From Trichostrongylus colubriformis (lineage: Eukaryota > Nematoda > Chromadorea > Rhabditida > Trichostrongylidae), in NCBI GenBank assembly GCA_963978905.1, contig OZ022261.1, positions 18,027,582 through 18,091,581 of the forward strand: DNA of 64,000 nucleotides, written 5' to 3'. Both the position numbers and the translations under genes were made by a program. The stretch's first letter is position 1. Every line of letters starts with the position of its first letter. The notes below the pieces were generated by a model. The model was given only the letters and a program-made list of their open reading frames with translations, had not been told where the DNA came from and searched no databases. Of this stretch, positions 37,202 to 47,621 are shown in pieces.

Positions 37202-37861
37202 GTTCCGTTTGGCGTTATGTATCATACGAACTGGGAGCATGAAGGCCAGCAGCTCGACATTGTACTTCTTGCGCGTTATGATAACGCTAGTGGTGCAGCA
37301 GTCCATGAAATCATTACTACTGCACTGTACTGTCCTATATTTATGTATAGGGATAGGGAATGTGACCTTATTGCAAGCCTACAGCGGAGCAGACTTGGGG
37401 AGGATGAATCACTTTCCACGATGCCCTCTCTCATCGCGCAAGGTTGTTTCGCCTGTTCCTACGCACCCTACGCCCTAGGGTTGGGTGGAGCCCTCGTTCA
37501 TGATAATGATCCGGCTTTCTTTGATCACGCATTGTTGGCAACTAAGAACGGGCTCCATGGCTTCAGATGCATACGGTTCAGTTACCGTAACGCGCAAAGA
37601 ACGCTGCATCAAGGTGTGTACGCCTAGGTGCCCCTGCAGTCACATAGCACTCTCCCTTACGGTATCTTTCCTGCACTTCCGAATACTCTTCTAGATTATT
37701 TAAAAGTTGTTACGATAGTCCTTCTCCCACCACTGCACTTACGACGACTTATTGAGTATAAGGGAATTCCACTTTCCGATCAAGGTGATGTTATCGCAGT
37801 TCAAAAATTTCAAATGATTGGCTGCCTGAACAATCGAGACGGATCAGCCAATATTCGTTAA
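37202..37861 (+). CDS. Two coding-like exons, unidentified (37202-37613; 37695-37861)
   Basis: After GTGTTTTACAG the first exon is open for 137 codons (FGVMYHTNWEHEGQQLDIVL, then DNASGAAVHEIITTALYCP, LVHDNDPAFFDHALLATKNG) and leaves in phase 1 at a GTGTGT donor (37614). The second starts after CTTCTAG at 37695 with a matching phase (DYLKVVTIVLLPPLHLRRLI). It either splices at 37785 or runs to a stop at 37861 (MIGCLNNRDGSANIR). The first exon also enters in the phase left by the TSC22 exon at 34624. These exons could therefore belong to a long isoform, or end another gene 161 bp upstream of the TSC22 short-isoform acceptor. I recognise no domain. Confidence 0.45.
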
Positions 37862-38022
37862 TTAGCAGCGTTAGCCTTGTATGTATCCTCTCACCACATA
37901 TATGTAGTCTTCGGTCACAACATTTGTTTGTGTGTAACACTACTCACACCAGTTATGGGTGCTTGCCCCCGTGTGACACTGGCCGTTTCGTCATTTTCAC
38001 GTTTGTCCGTTTCCCTTTTCAG

Positions 38023-38183
38023 CACTATTAGTCACGTGATAGAATTTTGTGACAGAGAGATCGACGATAAATACAGTCGCACACTTCGAGCATCTGTTCT
38101 AGACAATGTTCTATTACAGCACCAACAACGCTATGGGCCAACCATCAACTTCGGCCATCGACTCGAAAATCGAACAAGCTATG
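38023..38183 (+). CDS. tsct-1: TSC22 exon: short-isoform start and beginning of TSC box
   Basis: The exon runs from CCCTTTTCAG to a donor GTGAGC at 38184. An 83-base leader precedes the ATG at 38106. An in-frame TAG sits just before it, at 38100-38102. That TAG also ends TTCTAG, which could serve as an internal acceptor allowing long isoforms to enter the same frame at 38103. The coding part ends SAIDSKIEQAM, the start of the TSC box. A competing open frame through this exon and onward to 38329 lacks family motifs and is a shadow. Confidence 0.85.
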
Positions 38184-41100
38184 GTGAGCACATCTACACT
38201 GATTCCATTCTTCAAAACATTTTCACCACTTGGCTGTCGAAAAATTCAAACCCGGATTCCCCGGGAAAAGTGTCTTATAAACTATGTTCAAATTCGCAGA
38301 AAGAGTTCATCTTTATTACTTACTACTGAAATATGGGAAATTTACTTGTCTGGTTGTAACCGCTTGATCGTTCCCATCCAGCATATTTTTTTAAAAAAAC
38401 CTGGTTGTAATAAACCTGTATTACTTCATACCTTTAAAAGACCTTATAATTTGGGCGAGCCTGGGATTCCACCACATTTCAAAGGCTGTAAAGGCGTCGC
38501 AGATATGTAGCGTGACGCAATATATCTCACTAGTTTTTATGTATTTTTTGCGTTTTTCGCCTTTATACATTGTTATTCATGCTTAACAAAATACAGAAAC
38601 GATTGAAATTGGGGCCGTGGAGAATAACCTAGGGGGGGGGGGGGAAGGGGGAAGAGCCTAAGGGGAAGAAGCGGTGTAGAAAAAGGTTTGTGGTCAGTAT
38701 TTGGTAATGCACACTTACAGGAGCTCCTTTTAACTCCCTACTCAGTCCCTTCACTCAATCTCAGTCAGGAAAACTGACATCGGGTCTTTATTGTAGACAA
38801 AGAGGTCAAGATTACTTGGCATTATTGCTGGTTGTCTCAGCACAGATCGAATAACTTGTAGTTTCGACTGTGCACAGTAACCTATTCTACCCTCTGCACC
38901 CTTCCACTGGCTTTTTTGGTCAGGAAATATACCGTATGCCTTCCACGGTATCCTACCGTATGAACTTGTGTCGTTCTACGCGCAGGCATAGAAAGAAGCA
39001 GGCAAGATTTCGTGCAAAATTCGGAGTATGGTCACAGCGTGATGACCTATGATAAGTTGATGAAAGCAGAGGTGTGACCATAATGCTACTAGTTATCTGA
39101 ATACTAGTTACCTGGGAGTTGAATGTTCGTTGAAAACTCATTTCTCATTCGTGATTCATTCCTAAAGCGTTCTCATTTATCATCTATACTTTCACTTGAG
39201 CGCCTTGTCACGTTGGTCTTACGGTCCAATGACGTTATTGAACTTTGCCTTCAATCACGTCTTAGAACGGTCTATAGAATGTCATGTCATGATAAAAACA
39301 CAGACAGTGTGTTTTTCATTCTCATGCTACAATTACTGTCATCTTTGAAGAGGTTATAGATCAGATGTTTTTAGGATCTCGTCAAAACGCATCTAATGTT
39401 TGCTGTACGTGAGGAACTTGACGTGTTGCGCGGGAAAATCACTGAACTGGAATCAAATGTTCGTTGTTTACTTGTTTGCTTACTATGTCAAATGCAAAAA
39501 ACTACGTAAAGCCACAAATCTGAAGTTATATATCGAAAGTGCTAGAAATAACGTGGCATGGTGAGGTCATATAGTGACAGGAGGGGCGCACTCCCATTCC
39601 TTTAGTGCGAGGATCGAATTCCGCATTAGCGCCCGCTCAGGCTTAGCAAACCTTCCATTCTCTGTGGTAGATCACAAGTCATTGTATCTGCCAAATCGCA
39701 TTCAGCGGTTTTGAATGGAACCACAGGCTCATCCTAAAAAGGAAGTGATGAACACAAGACCTCATTCTTTTTGTACTTCAATTTGAAGTTGTCCCTTGGT
39801 CACATTTAGCCGTACTAAGCATGGGCTAAGGAAATCGAGTAGGGGTAACATTTTGGGTAGCAAAAGGCGGGACGTTTTTGGGTTGCAAAATCCATAAGGT
39901 GCTCATGAGGCGTCTACGAGCATTTCTCACAAAGGGCGTGCTCATAAGCTTCTGCGAGCGTTATTGAGAAATGTCATCAATCTTCGTTCGATTCTTGCAC
40001 TTTGTACCAGACAGAAGTACAAACGATAATTATTGAACTCCGACTTCGACCCTGTAGTATCAGGAATCTAGAAGGGAGAGCGTTGTATCCGCAGTGTGGA
40101 TGTGGGGGTAAATCTTGAAAATTTTCTTCAGCGCAATGCTTCAACCTAGCTGGATGTACTATTCAGATGAAGTGTCAAAGGCTATGACCGTCCCAACATT
40201 CTATAGCGATACACAAAATGTGAAGTGAATATTGCCTTCAGTGTAAAACTATTGAGAATTTTGCAAAATTTAGTCAAGAAAGAAGTTCTTAGAAAGTTTC
40301 CGGCATCTCGATCATCGCCCATTCACAATTTCCGTATGGAATGTGAAATGAATGCAATAAAAGGAAGGAGCAAATATTCACGAATTCGCCTATGTGCAGA
40401 GGCCATTTATGGAACTTCCTACAGTTGAAGAGATTCCACGTTTCCCGGCTATGGGACGCTTGCTGGATCTCCTTCCAACTGGCGCAGAAAATGATTTTAA
40501 AAAGATTTATGGTTACTTTGTCATGAGTAATTTTGATATCACTGAAAACTAAAAGGGTCACAGGGATATTTTCGATATGCAGGCAAAATGAATCCGTCTA
40601 CATTTTCAACCACCTAATAATAGCAAATTTTGTGGGCGCGCACCAGCTCAAGATGACCGAAACGCTGGCAACCAGGGCACTCCCTGGTGTCGAGGAAAAT
40701 AGGTAGCCGCTTCGTTACGAGCCCTCCCCTTCACGACGGGTACCAAATACAACCTTTTTTCTTGACTTCTACAATATCAGTAACTGCTGCCGGGTTGTAT
40801 AGTTGTAATGTGTTTTATTGTATGTATTCTTACAAGCAGAAAGATATTCATTTCACATTAAAGTGGCATGCGTTTATCCGTGACAGGATATGAAGGATGA
40901 AATCCTGGTAATAAGGCAATGCTATCACGAGAAAAGGTAGCAGCACAAAATTTCGGGTGATAACATCAAGTAGGAACTTGTCCTATGCCTACTTTCAAGC
41001 CAGAGTCAGAAAGACCATATTTTCAGGGTTTTGTGTGCTTTTCTACTTTTTTCTTCGTTAATGCATCCTTCAACACTTGAGATCACGGGTGTACATTAGG

Positions 41101-44100
41101 ACAGAAAATTCGCTTTGTGATATTCGGTGTCCGACGCGATGATGCTCGCCGTGACGGGTGCTGAAGCTATGACGGTGCCCTACTCCTCTTTTCAGATGGA
41201 ATCGCCTCAGGACTCAACCAATACGGCGCCCGTAGCTCGCACCATCACGTCGTGCGTTAAACGCGGCTACACGAATTCTCTGTCCTAATGGCATATGATG
41301 ACCCACGAAGACTATTGGAAACTGTGCCTCGAGTCAATTGTTCCCGCCTCGAAGTTTGAGTGTTGGCTGTGTGCGCTTATAACCTTCTTTCCCCTCCTCG
41401 CCATCTTGCTCTCCGGGTGTGTAGCGCTATGTCGAATTTTCGCGCGGCCGCGAACGGCGAGGCGAATGCGAGTTAATTCCTTCGCGTGTTATTGCGTACA
41501 TTTCGTGCACTCCCTTTAAACTTTTACGCCCGTATTGATTATTTCTTGATTAGGATTGTTATCATATTAGTTACTGTTTCTTTTGCTTTTTATCTTCAGT
41601 TGTGTCTCTTTAGGATACAAAAGTTACTATTTTACGATAATGACAAGATAAACGGCCATTTTTTTATGAAGGCCTTCATGGTAACGGCCAAAGTTGTAAT
41701 GGTAGCTGACCATTCAATTTAGCTTGACTGGAATCGTTTATTCGAATTTTTCAGAAATGTCATACATTTCAGGGTGCCTCCATGTGAAGTCCAGCCTCAT
41801 AAGGGGAGTAAGGGGAGGATTGAGTAAGCTATTTGAAGAGGTATTCTCCTCTGACACGGTACCAACTCGTGTCTCAGAATCTATTGGGATAACGTCAGCA
41901 CTGAGCAAGCAACGGGAACTGCGCTACCTTCCAATCGATGTGACAACTGGCTAGAATGCTGAGAAATAGTGTGAGGGTGGAGAGAGCTCTCACAGGGAAG
42001 TCTGCTTGTTACTCATTGTAGCTTCTGGACCTCCCCCTACGACTTCGTCCACATATTCCCGTTACATCAAGTCATTTTATTGTGACCTTACAGTCTTCCA
42101 CTCCTGTAGAAATTTTAACTTTTAATTTTGAGGATTTGCGATAACTATTTCTATTCTCGCTATATTCAATCTATAGTTACAGTAGTTTTTGAGGAAGCAA
42201 GTGTTCATCCAATGCCGTTTTCAAATTTTTTCTGTATATATATATTTTCTGTTCTGTATTTTCTGTTTATATATTCTATATACTTATAAACGATCCCAAA
42301 TATTGGGTAGTCTAAAAAGTTTTTTCGTATTTTCAAATACCGCTTTTTCCCTCCAAACTGCTTTCCAGCAATCTCTTCTGTTCATACACATATAGTACAA
42401 GTCCACACGCATCTATAGGTATTATTGTCTTCCATCTCCCGGATAACCCTTTTCGGCAAAATAAACATATCAACGGTCAATCTCATTTTCAATACAAAAA
42501 TTATAAAAATTTTTTTCTTTGAATGGCGTTAGACAGGGAAAGGAAAAGGTGATAATCCGATGGAGCAAGATCAGGGCTATAAGGTGTATGGGGCAGCAAT
42601 TTTTATCCAAGCTCGAGAATTTTTTGGCGAGTCATTTTTTCAATAGTGGTAAATTTTTTTTAATTTTTGCTTTTTAAAAACTCTCGAGCTTGGATAAAAA
42701 TTGCTGCCTTATAGCCCTGATCTTGCTCCATCGGCTTATCACCTTTTCCTTTCCCTGTCTAACGCCATTCAAAGAAAAAAAATTGGAATTGAAAATGAGG
42801 TGACTTTTGATATTTTTATTTTGCCGAAAAGGGTTATCCGGGAGATGGAAGACAACAATACCTATAGATGCGTGAGGACTTGTACTACATATATATGTAC
42901 AGAAGAAATTTTGTGGAAAGCAGTTTTGAGGGAAAAAGTGGTTTTCAAAAATACGAAAAGACTTTTTAGACTGCCTAATAGAACAGAATGCGTCGCTCAT
43001 CCAAAGGGGAATAGACTGATACCAAGCGACCTATTCTTTCTGATTTACGCAAGATAACTCATCTCCATCACAACTTACAATTACTTCGACATACCGTTGG
43101 ACAATTCAAGCTCATTCTCAAGCACAGCAAGTTGTCTACCAGGGACATATTGTCCATATTAGTCTTTCTGAATTTTGTGTTCATGCTCAAATCTGCTCTT
43201 TTGCGTTTCGCTTCTGGTCGAAACGATTATGTGAGGAGGGTTGGCAACAGTTGTGGATGCCCTCGCTCTCCTGAAATAGAGTATCTTATCTCTAGGGCTG
43301 GATCCCGGGCGTGTGCGCTTCACCTGCTGTTCTTTCACACAAGAGGAACGACTGTGTTCAAAACACTGTTAGGGGTAACTTAGACCGATTGTGAGCCATA
43401 AAGTAGAGGTGCTCTGTAATGCAACAGTAGAAACAAGAAACGAACAGAATGAAATATTTATCAAGGATATGGTTTTGCTCCCGTTGCATCATTGAAGCGT
43501 CTTCCAGGCTGCACTGCTGCTGGGCACCCCCTGCATCGACGCGCACCCATGCATGCGAGGCGGCGATGAAGTGTATGAGGCGTGCCTTTCAGTACGAGCT
43601 TCATCACTGATCATCACTTCGAAACTTGCCCAACCATTTAGGGAAAATGTGTCATCCCAGTTCTGATTTCCTCATTGCCCCTAATAGGGTCCCGAGTGTC
43701 TGCTACAAGCTATATTCAGCTTCATGACGGAGGTCCCCTCCTTTTGGTTTCTTTATCTCTGAATTTTCTTCATCTCTAATCTTCTCGCCTCTGAATCGCA
43801 TTCCCATGTGGACATTTACCCGTTTCTCTAGTTATGCCACCCATTGCTCTCCAGCTGGCGTCACAAACAATTAACGTCCTTTGATGTGTGAACAACATAC
43901 TCAACTCGTTGCTGTCCGACGTTTATGTAGCCTGGAGACGGGAGTTCGAAAATCTTACCAGTGCTTTCATTATTGATGTTTACATTTAGAAGGGAAATAT
44001 GAAAATCAATAGCATTACGACTAGAGTGTCTAGCAAGGTCTTCGACAAGCAACTAACGAAGAGCGCCCATATCGCGTATTTTTGTGAGCCATCTGTCAGC

Positions 44101-47100
44101 CACCCCGCATTCCGACTTTCTGTTACGATAGCCTGAAGGACCCGATCAAAATTTGTGTAGGCGACATTGTGACCATTACTTCTATTGTTCTGAGGCTCTC
44201 ATCTTGGTGTTTGGTCCTCGCATTGCTTGCACAAATTACCGATTTCAAGAACATTTGTAGAAAACCTCTTCCGGGATGGTGTGAAGGATGTAGTGCACTA
44301 GGAGCCGATGTGAGGTCGCCAACAGGGTCAGACATTGCGTTGGGATCGGCTTTGGGAGAGGGATGGCATTCCCTTCGAAAATGAATTTCAACGCAACACT
44401 TAATCCTGCTCTTGAGAGGACGTATGATTATTGTTTGAGCAATAGCATAAAGCATGCTTTCACGGTTTTTTCGCCGTTTTATTTCGTTCTTTCTCTACTG
44501 TTACACTGCCAACATCTCTACTTTCACACCCCACAATCTACCGGATTTACCCTTCCGGTGTCTTTAACCACATTACTCCTATCACTGTCTCTGAGAAAGT
44601 CGTACTGCATTGTGAAGTTATGTTTCTTCACTGATGTGGTACCCAGGGTCAAACGCTCTTGGCTGACGAAAATTTTGAAAAAAATTCCTCAAAATTAGCC
44701 CTACGGTACGACCCCTATTCCATGTTTCGTGTTGTTGGTATACTGAAGGTGTGTCTCTATAAAAAGAATCGTTAGATGATCAATCATAGTATGCCGCCTT
44801 ATGTATAGTTTGGCTATCGATTGACAACCTTTTGATACATTGGCGATTGCGCGTTCTTAGCGTGTCTGCCGCATTGGACCACTTTTCTCGAGCTGCGGCC
44901 GTGAACCGCCGATGGGCCGCACGGTTTCAGGAGTACCTGGATTCTGGGGTATTCGTAAGGTCTGAAAGTTCGCGTCCAGAAAGGTCAGGCCGAGTCCCAC
45001 AGGTAGGGTCAAGCCTCCGTTGAAGAATCCTCAACGGAGGGGTCGTATTTGGTCCGCCAGGAGGGGGGGGGGGGGTCGTAATCGTTGAGGTAGGCAGTGA
45101 TCAACAGAAATTGTCAGGCTGAGGGTCTAAAGTGTAAGGGGAGAAATGATAAAACTGACTAATTGGGTTCGAACCCGAAACTAGTTCAACTTAATCATCA
45201 TGGGAACCTCATGCATGGCGCGATCCGCAACGAAACCGATCAACGCCAATAACCCTTTCGTTGGTCCGCTGACACCTACACCGTACAGAGACACCTCCGA
45301 AATTCACCGATTAACCGTGGGCTTATCTATCCACGGGTACCATTGTGGATGAATTCTCCAGAAACAATGGGATGAAAACGAAAAATTAGCTGATGTGGAC
45401 TTCTTTCATATCTTACTACGATTGCAAATACGTGTTCTGGTGTTAGCGGCCACTATGCGTACCGGAAAACATTTTGTATTCATTGAGAATAAGGGTGAAA
45501 TCTTCATGCATGGCGCATCCTACAGAAAAGCTGACCGACACCTGTCGCCCTCCCACTAGGCCTTAGAGAGCGAAGGATGCATACTGGAGGAATTTCAGTT
45601 ACAATGAATCAATTTTTCGGAACAATCTTGGGAAGATCTCGCAAATTCACGAAAAAAAAATTGTCAACTAGGTTTCCTAAATTTTTCTTGCTTCGTTTTG
45701 GAGATATGGCATAGCTCAGGTAGTCTTTCGAAAGCGGCAACCTCGCTGACCCCAGGCACCTAAAAACGCACTCATATGGTTAAGCTTGAAGGAAGTTATG
45801 ACCATTTGAGAAGGAACACTTCAATTTTTTAAAATTTTCCTCATTTAATCCTCATCTGGCTTCCCTCAAAATAACTTCCTTCGTTTTGGAGATATGGCAT
45901 AGCTCAGATGGTCATTCGAAAGCGGCAACCTCGCAGACCCCGCATCACCAAAACGCACTCATATGGTTAGCAGTGAAGGAAGTTATATCCGTTTAAAGAG
46001 AAACACTTCGAAATTTTCCTCATCTAATCCTCAACTGGAAACCTATATCGAGAACTAAGCAACCATTAGGGAAAGCAAACGGCCAATAGTTGGGTTCATG
46101 GGAGTTATCAGGGAAACAGTTTACAGCTGTTCGAAAGGTGGGCTCTAGGTAAAGTTTGAGGTATTCAAAGGTGTCCAAATTTAGTATGGAGAAGATACCG
46201 CGCTCCATCGTGATCGCCGCGTTGCATGACTTCTAAGCCTTCTTCTTTGTCATCAGACCACGAGCACATAACCAATGGCCGGCGTTGCTTTCGTTTCTGA
46301 ATATAGGTATTGGAATTGTTGGGGTCTTACTTAGACGATTTTGTTTTGCAATATGAGCACTGTTAGGTTCTTATTTCTCTCTTTTGTTAGGAGTTTGGTT
46401 TGGCTTCACTCTTTTTTTTTAACCATAAGCTTTTAATTTCTCTAGTGGATCGCTTTGGCTTGGTAGACACCACAGAAGAGGCAAATCTGAAGAACGGAGG
46501 GGGTCGTATTGAAGCCCCCTTTTTTTGGGAGGGGGGTCGTATTATTTGAAAATTTTCCTCAACTGGACGCTTGACCCTGCCCACAGGTAGCGAGCACGAG
46601 CAGTCTGTTCTGTAATTGTGATCGACCTGTGTGTCGAGATTCCTTGAGCGATACTTCACCGTTGTCGAACTTGTGGTACCAGTAGAAGCACTTCGAGCGA
46701 CAGGGGGTTGCCCCTTCATTGTCTCCTGCAGAAAGCGATGGGCCTCGTTCGCAAATCGGCCGGAGCGGTATCGCAGAAGCAGAACTGGTCGGTAGAGCAT
46801 CTCTTGTCATCCACTGTGAAGACACTACTGGAACAGCAGACGATATGTCGCACATGCGGATGACAGATACATATTCCGGATATGAAACACAAATCCCTCA
46901 AGTTACGTCCGCTCACAACATTGGGTGACAAAGATATGTTGTTTTGAACCCTACCATGAATTTAGTCCGAAACTTTCCGGACAACCTAATACTAACCGGA
47001 TGGACGAACACATTTGAGCACTTTTCACTTTTAAGAGCAACGAGAAGGAATTTCAATATTATTGGAGACTTGGCTGAGATGGGCCCTATAGGAATTCCAG

Positions 47101-47487
47101 GTGTACCGCACCACGAATTGTATGCCTTCTGTGCCACATCCGTGGCTTGCACCTCGCGTCGTCAAAGTACGCTTATTTGGCTTGCACCTTGCATCGTCAA
47201 AGTACGACTTTTTGAAAAATTTTCAGTGCTAGGGAAAGCAAGCGATAGACATTTTTTCAAGTTTGCTCAATGCTCCGAGTAACAATTTACATATTTGTGG
47301 TTTATGAATTTTGCATCTGATATTTATTCGAGTAAATTTGAAGAAAGAACAGCGCTCAATGATAATCTAATATCTTGTTACACTTGCATCATTTCAGATC
47401 TTCCGCCTCGAGAATGAGAATGCGGTCATCAAGGCGAATATCCCTTCCGACATTCTAAGGAACTTGTCCTTAGATCACACAAACTAA
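38023..47487 (+). CDS. tsct-1: TSC22-domain protein, short isoform (3 exons, 83 aa)
   Basis: TSC22 proteins are small leucine-zipper proteins that dimerise through the TSC box and zipper. In flies and mammals they act in growth, stress and transcription control. Coding joins are 38106-38183, 39375-39458 and 47398-47487, all phase 0. The protein starts MFYYSTNNAMGQPSTSAIDS, continues KIEQAM-DLVKTHLMFAVREEL (TSC box, residues about 17-40) and the heptad region DVLRGKITELESN-IFRLENENAVI, and ends IPSDILRNLSLDHTN. The 83 residues are shorter than mammalian short isoforms, mainly at both ends. TTTTCAG at 38022 directly precedes a short leader without other ATGs, consistent with spliced-leader addition. 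The last intron is about 7.9 kb and full of mobile elements. Confidence 0.9.
38184..39374. other. TSC22 intron with a G-tract
   Basis: Contains a G-run at about 38631-38643. No other feature seen. Open frames running out of the preceding exon are not supported. Confidence 0.5.
39375..39458 (+). CDS. tsct-1: TSC22 exon: TSC box and first zipper heptads
   Basis: This 84-bp exon follows GTTTTTAG and encodes DLVKTHLMFAVREELDVLRG, then KITELESN. That is near the family consensus DLVK-x-HL-(M/T)-(F/Y)-AVREE. It uses the weak donor GTTCGTTG. If the donor is skipped the frame reads on about 15 residues to a stop. The phase 0 join to 47398 extends the coiled coil in register. Confidence 0.9.
39459..40671. 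other. TSC22 last intron, proximal part
   Basis: No element boundaries or exons recognised. The rest of this intron holds the repeats listed next. Confidence 0.4.
40672..40880. repeat. Dispersed repeat, copy 2 (pairs with 20669-20890)
   Basis: Same ordered blocks as copy 1, including CAGGGCACTCCC near the left and GTATAGTTGTAATGTG, then AGAAAGATATT, near the right. Confidence 0.6.
41087..41297. mobile_element. Small TIR element related to the GGGTGTG family
   Basis: The inverted ends share CATTAGGACAGA followed by A/G then AATTCG (41094-41112 and 41272-41290). The interior holds the GCTCGCACCATCACGTCG-type tract seen in the Mutator-like MITEs. No matching target duplication was found. Confidence 0.6.
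41415..41690. mobile_element. Mutator-like MITE, long subtype, truncated and inverted
   Basis: The left end reads GGGTGTGTAGCGCTATGTCG. The following sequence matches the reverse complement of the 58127-58488 copy through GCGTGTTATTGCGTAC, CTCCCTTTAAACTTTTACGC and GTTATCAT. Similarity fades near 41650-41690, and the far terminal repeat is missing. Confidence 0.65.
42306..42975. mobile_element. Palindromic mariner derivative, copy 2, with different tips
   Basis: The body is nearly the same as 24360-25028, including mirrored transposase 3' ends (PDLAPSAYHLF and IREMEDNNTYRCVR in the right arm). The outermost 25-30 bp differ: inward from the ends it reads GGTAGTCTAAAAAGT on the left and GGCAGTCTAAAAAGT on the right. 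TA follows the right end. The left flank lacks an intact TA. It lies inside the last TSC22 intron. Confidence 0.85.
42978..44995. other. TSC22 last intron, unidentified minus frames
   Basis: Minus frames at 43861-44052 (ends LPSPGYINVGQQRVEYVVHT then a short tail and stop) and 44123-44455 look mildly protein-like, but they have no clear splice context or domain. Otherwise nothing recognised. Confidence 0.3.
45004..46579. mobile_element. hAT-like non-autonomous element, 8-bp target duplication
   Basis: The left end reads TAGGGTCAAGC. The right end, reading inward, reads CAGGGTCAAGC; both continue with a TCC-GTTGA-type match. CCCACAGG lies directly outside both ends (44996-45003 and 46580-46587). 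An 8-bp duplication and CAGGG tips are hallmarks of hAT transposons. The 1,576-bp body has no transposase. It contains a two-copy tandem repeat and, near both ends, GGGGTCGTATT motifs beside long G-runs. Confidence 0.8.
45690..46045. repeat. Tandem duplication inside the hAT-like element, about 184 bp
   Basis: The block from TTTTGGAGATATGGCATAGC through GAAAGCGGCAACCTCGC, AACGCACTCATATGGTTA, GAAGGAAGTTAT and TTTTCCTCATNTAATCCTCA occurs twice in direct orientation, about 184 bp apart. Confidence 0.85.
46588..46725 (-). pseudogene. Possible mariner transposase N-terminal fragment
   Basis: The minus strand encodes FYWYHKFDNGEVSLKESRHT, then GRSQ. Its pattern resembles the W-F-x-K/R-F-x-x-G-D/E-x-S-L-x-(D/E)-x-x-x-x-GR linker between the two DNA-binding halves of mariner transposases. 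The fragment lies directly beside the right end of the hAT-like element and has no other transposase parts. Confidence 0.45.
46726..47397. other. TSC22 last intron, distal part
   Basis: Contains a direct duplication of about 37 bp at 47139-47212 (GGCTTGCACCT, then GTCGTCAAAGTACG, twice). A 112-codon + frame at 46944-47282 runs through it without a recognisable domain. Confidence 0.4.
47398..47487 (+). CDS. tsct-1: TSC22 last exon: zipper end and stop
   Basis: The exon follows CATCATTTCAG and encodes IFRLENENAVIKANIPSDIL, then RNLSLDHTN and a TAA. LENENAVIKANIPSDIL aligns in layout with the family's L-E-x-E-N-x-x-L-K/R ... A/S-P-E-x-L zipper end. It enters in phase 0. No canonical AATAAA is seen in the next 300 bp. 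Confidence 0.88.
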   Translation: MFRLENENAVIKANIPSDILRNLSLDHTN

Positions 47488-47621
47488 CCTTATAATGGCC
47501 TGCTGCGGCGGATTGAATCATCGCAAAACAGTTCTTTTGTGAAGTTTCCTGTTTAAAAGTGTACTACGCAATAATCAGATTGGCGGCTTACTTCCTTGGA
47601 GCGAATAGGTCCTTAAACTAC

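Noticed and set aside
37877..38329. A 150-codon open frame through the TSC22 exon at 38023
   Set aside because: It reads the exon in another frame, lacks family motifs and ignores the strong donor at 38184. The frame with SAIDSKIEQAM is supported by the TSC22 match.
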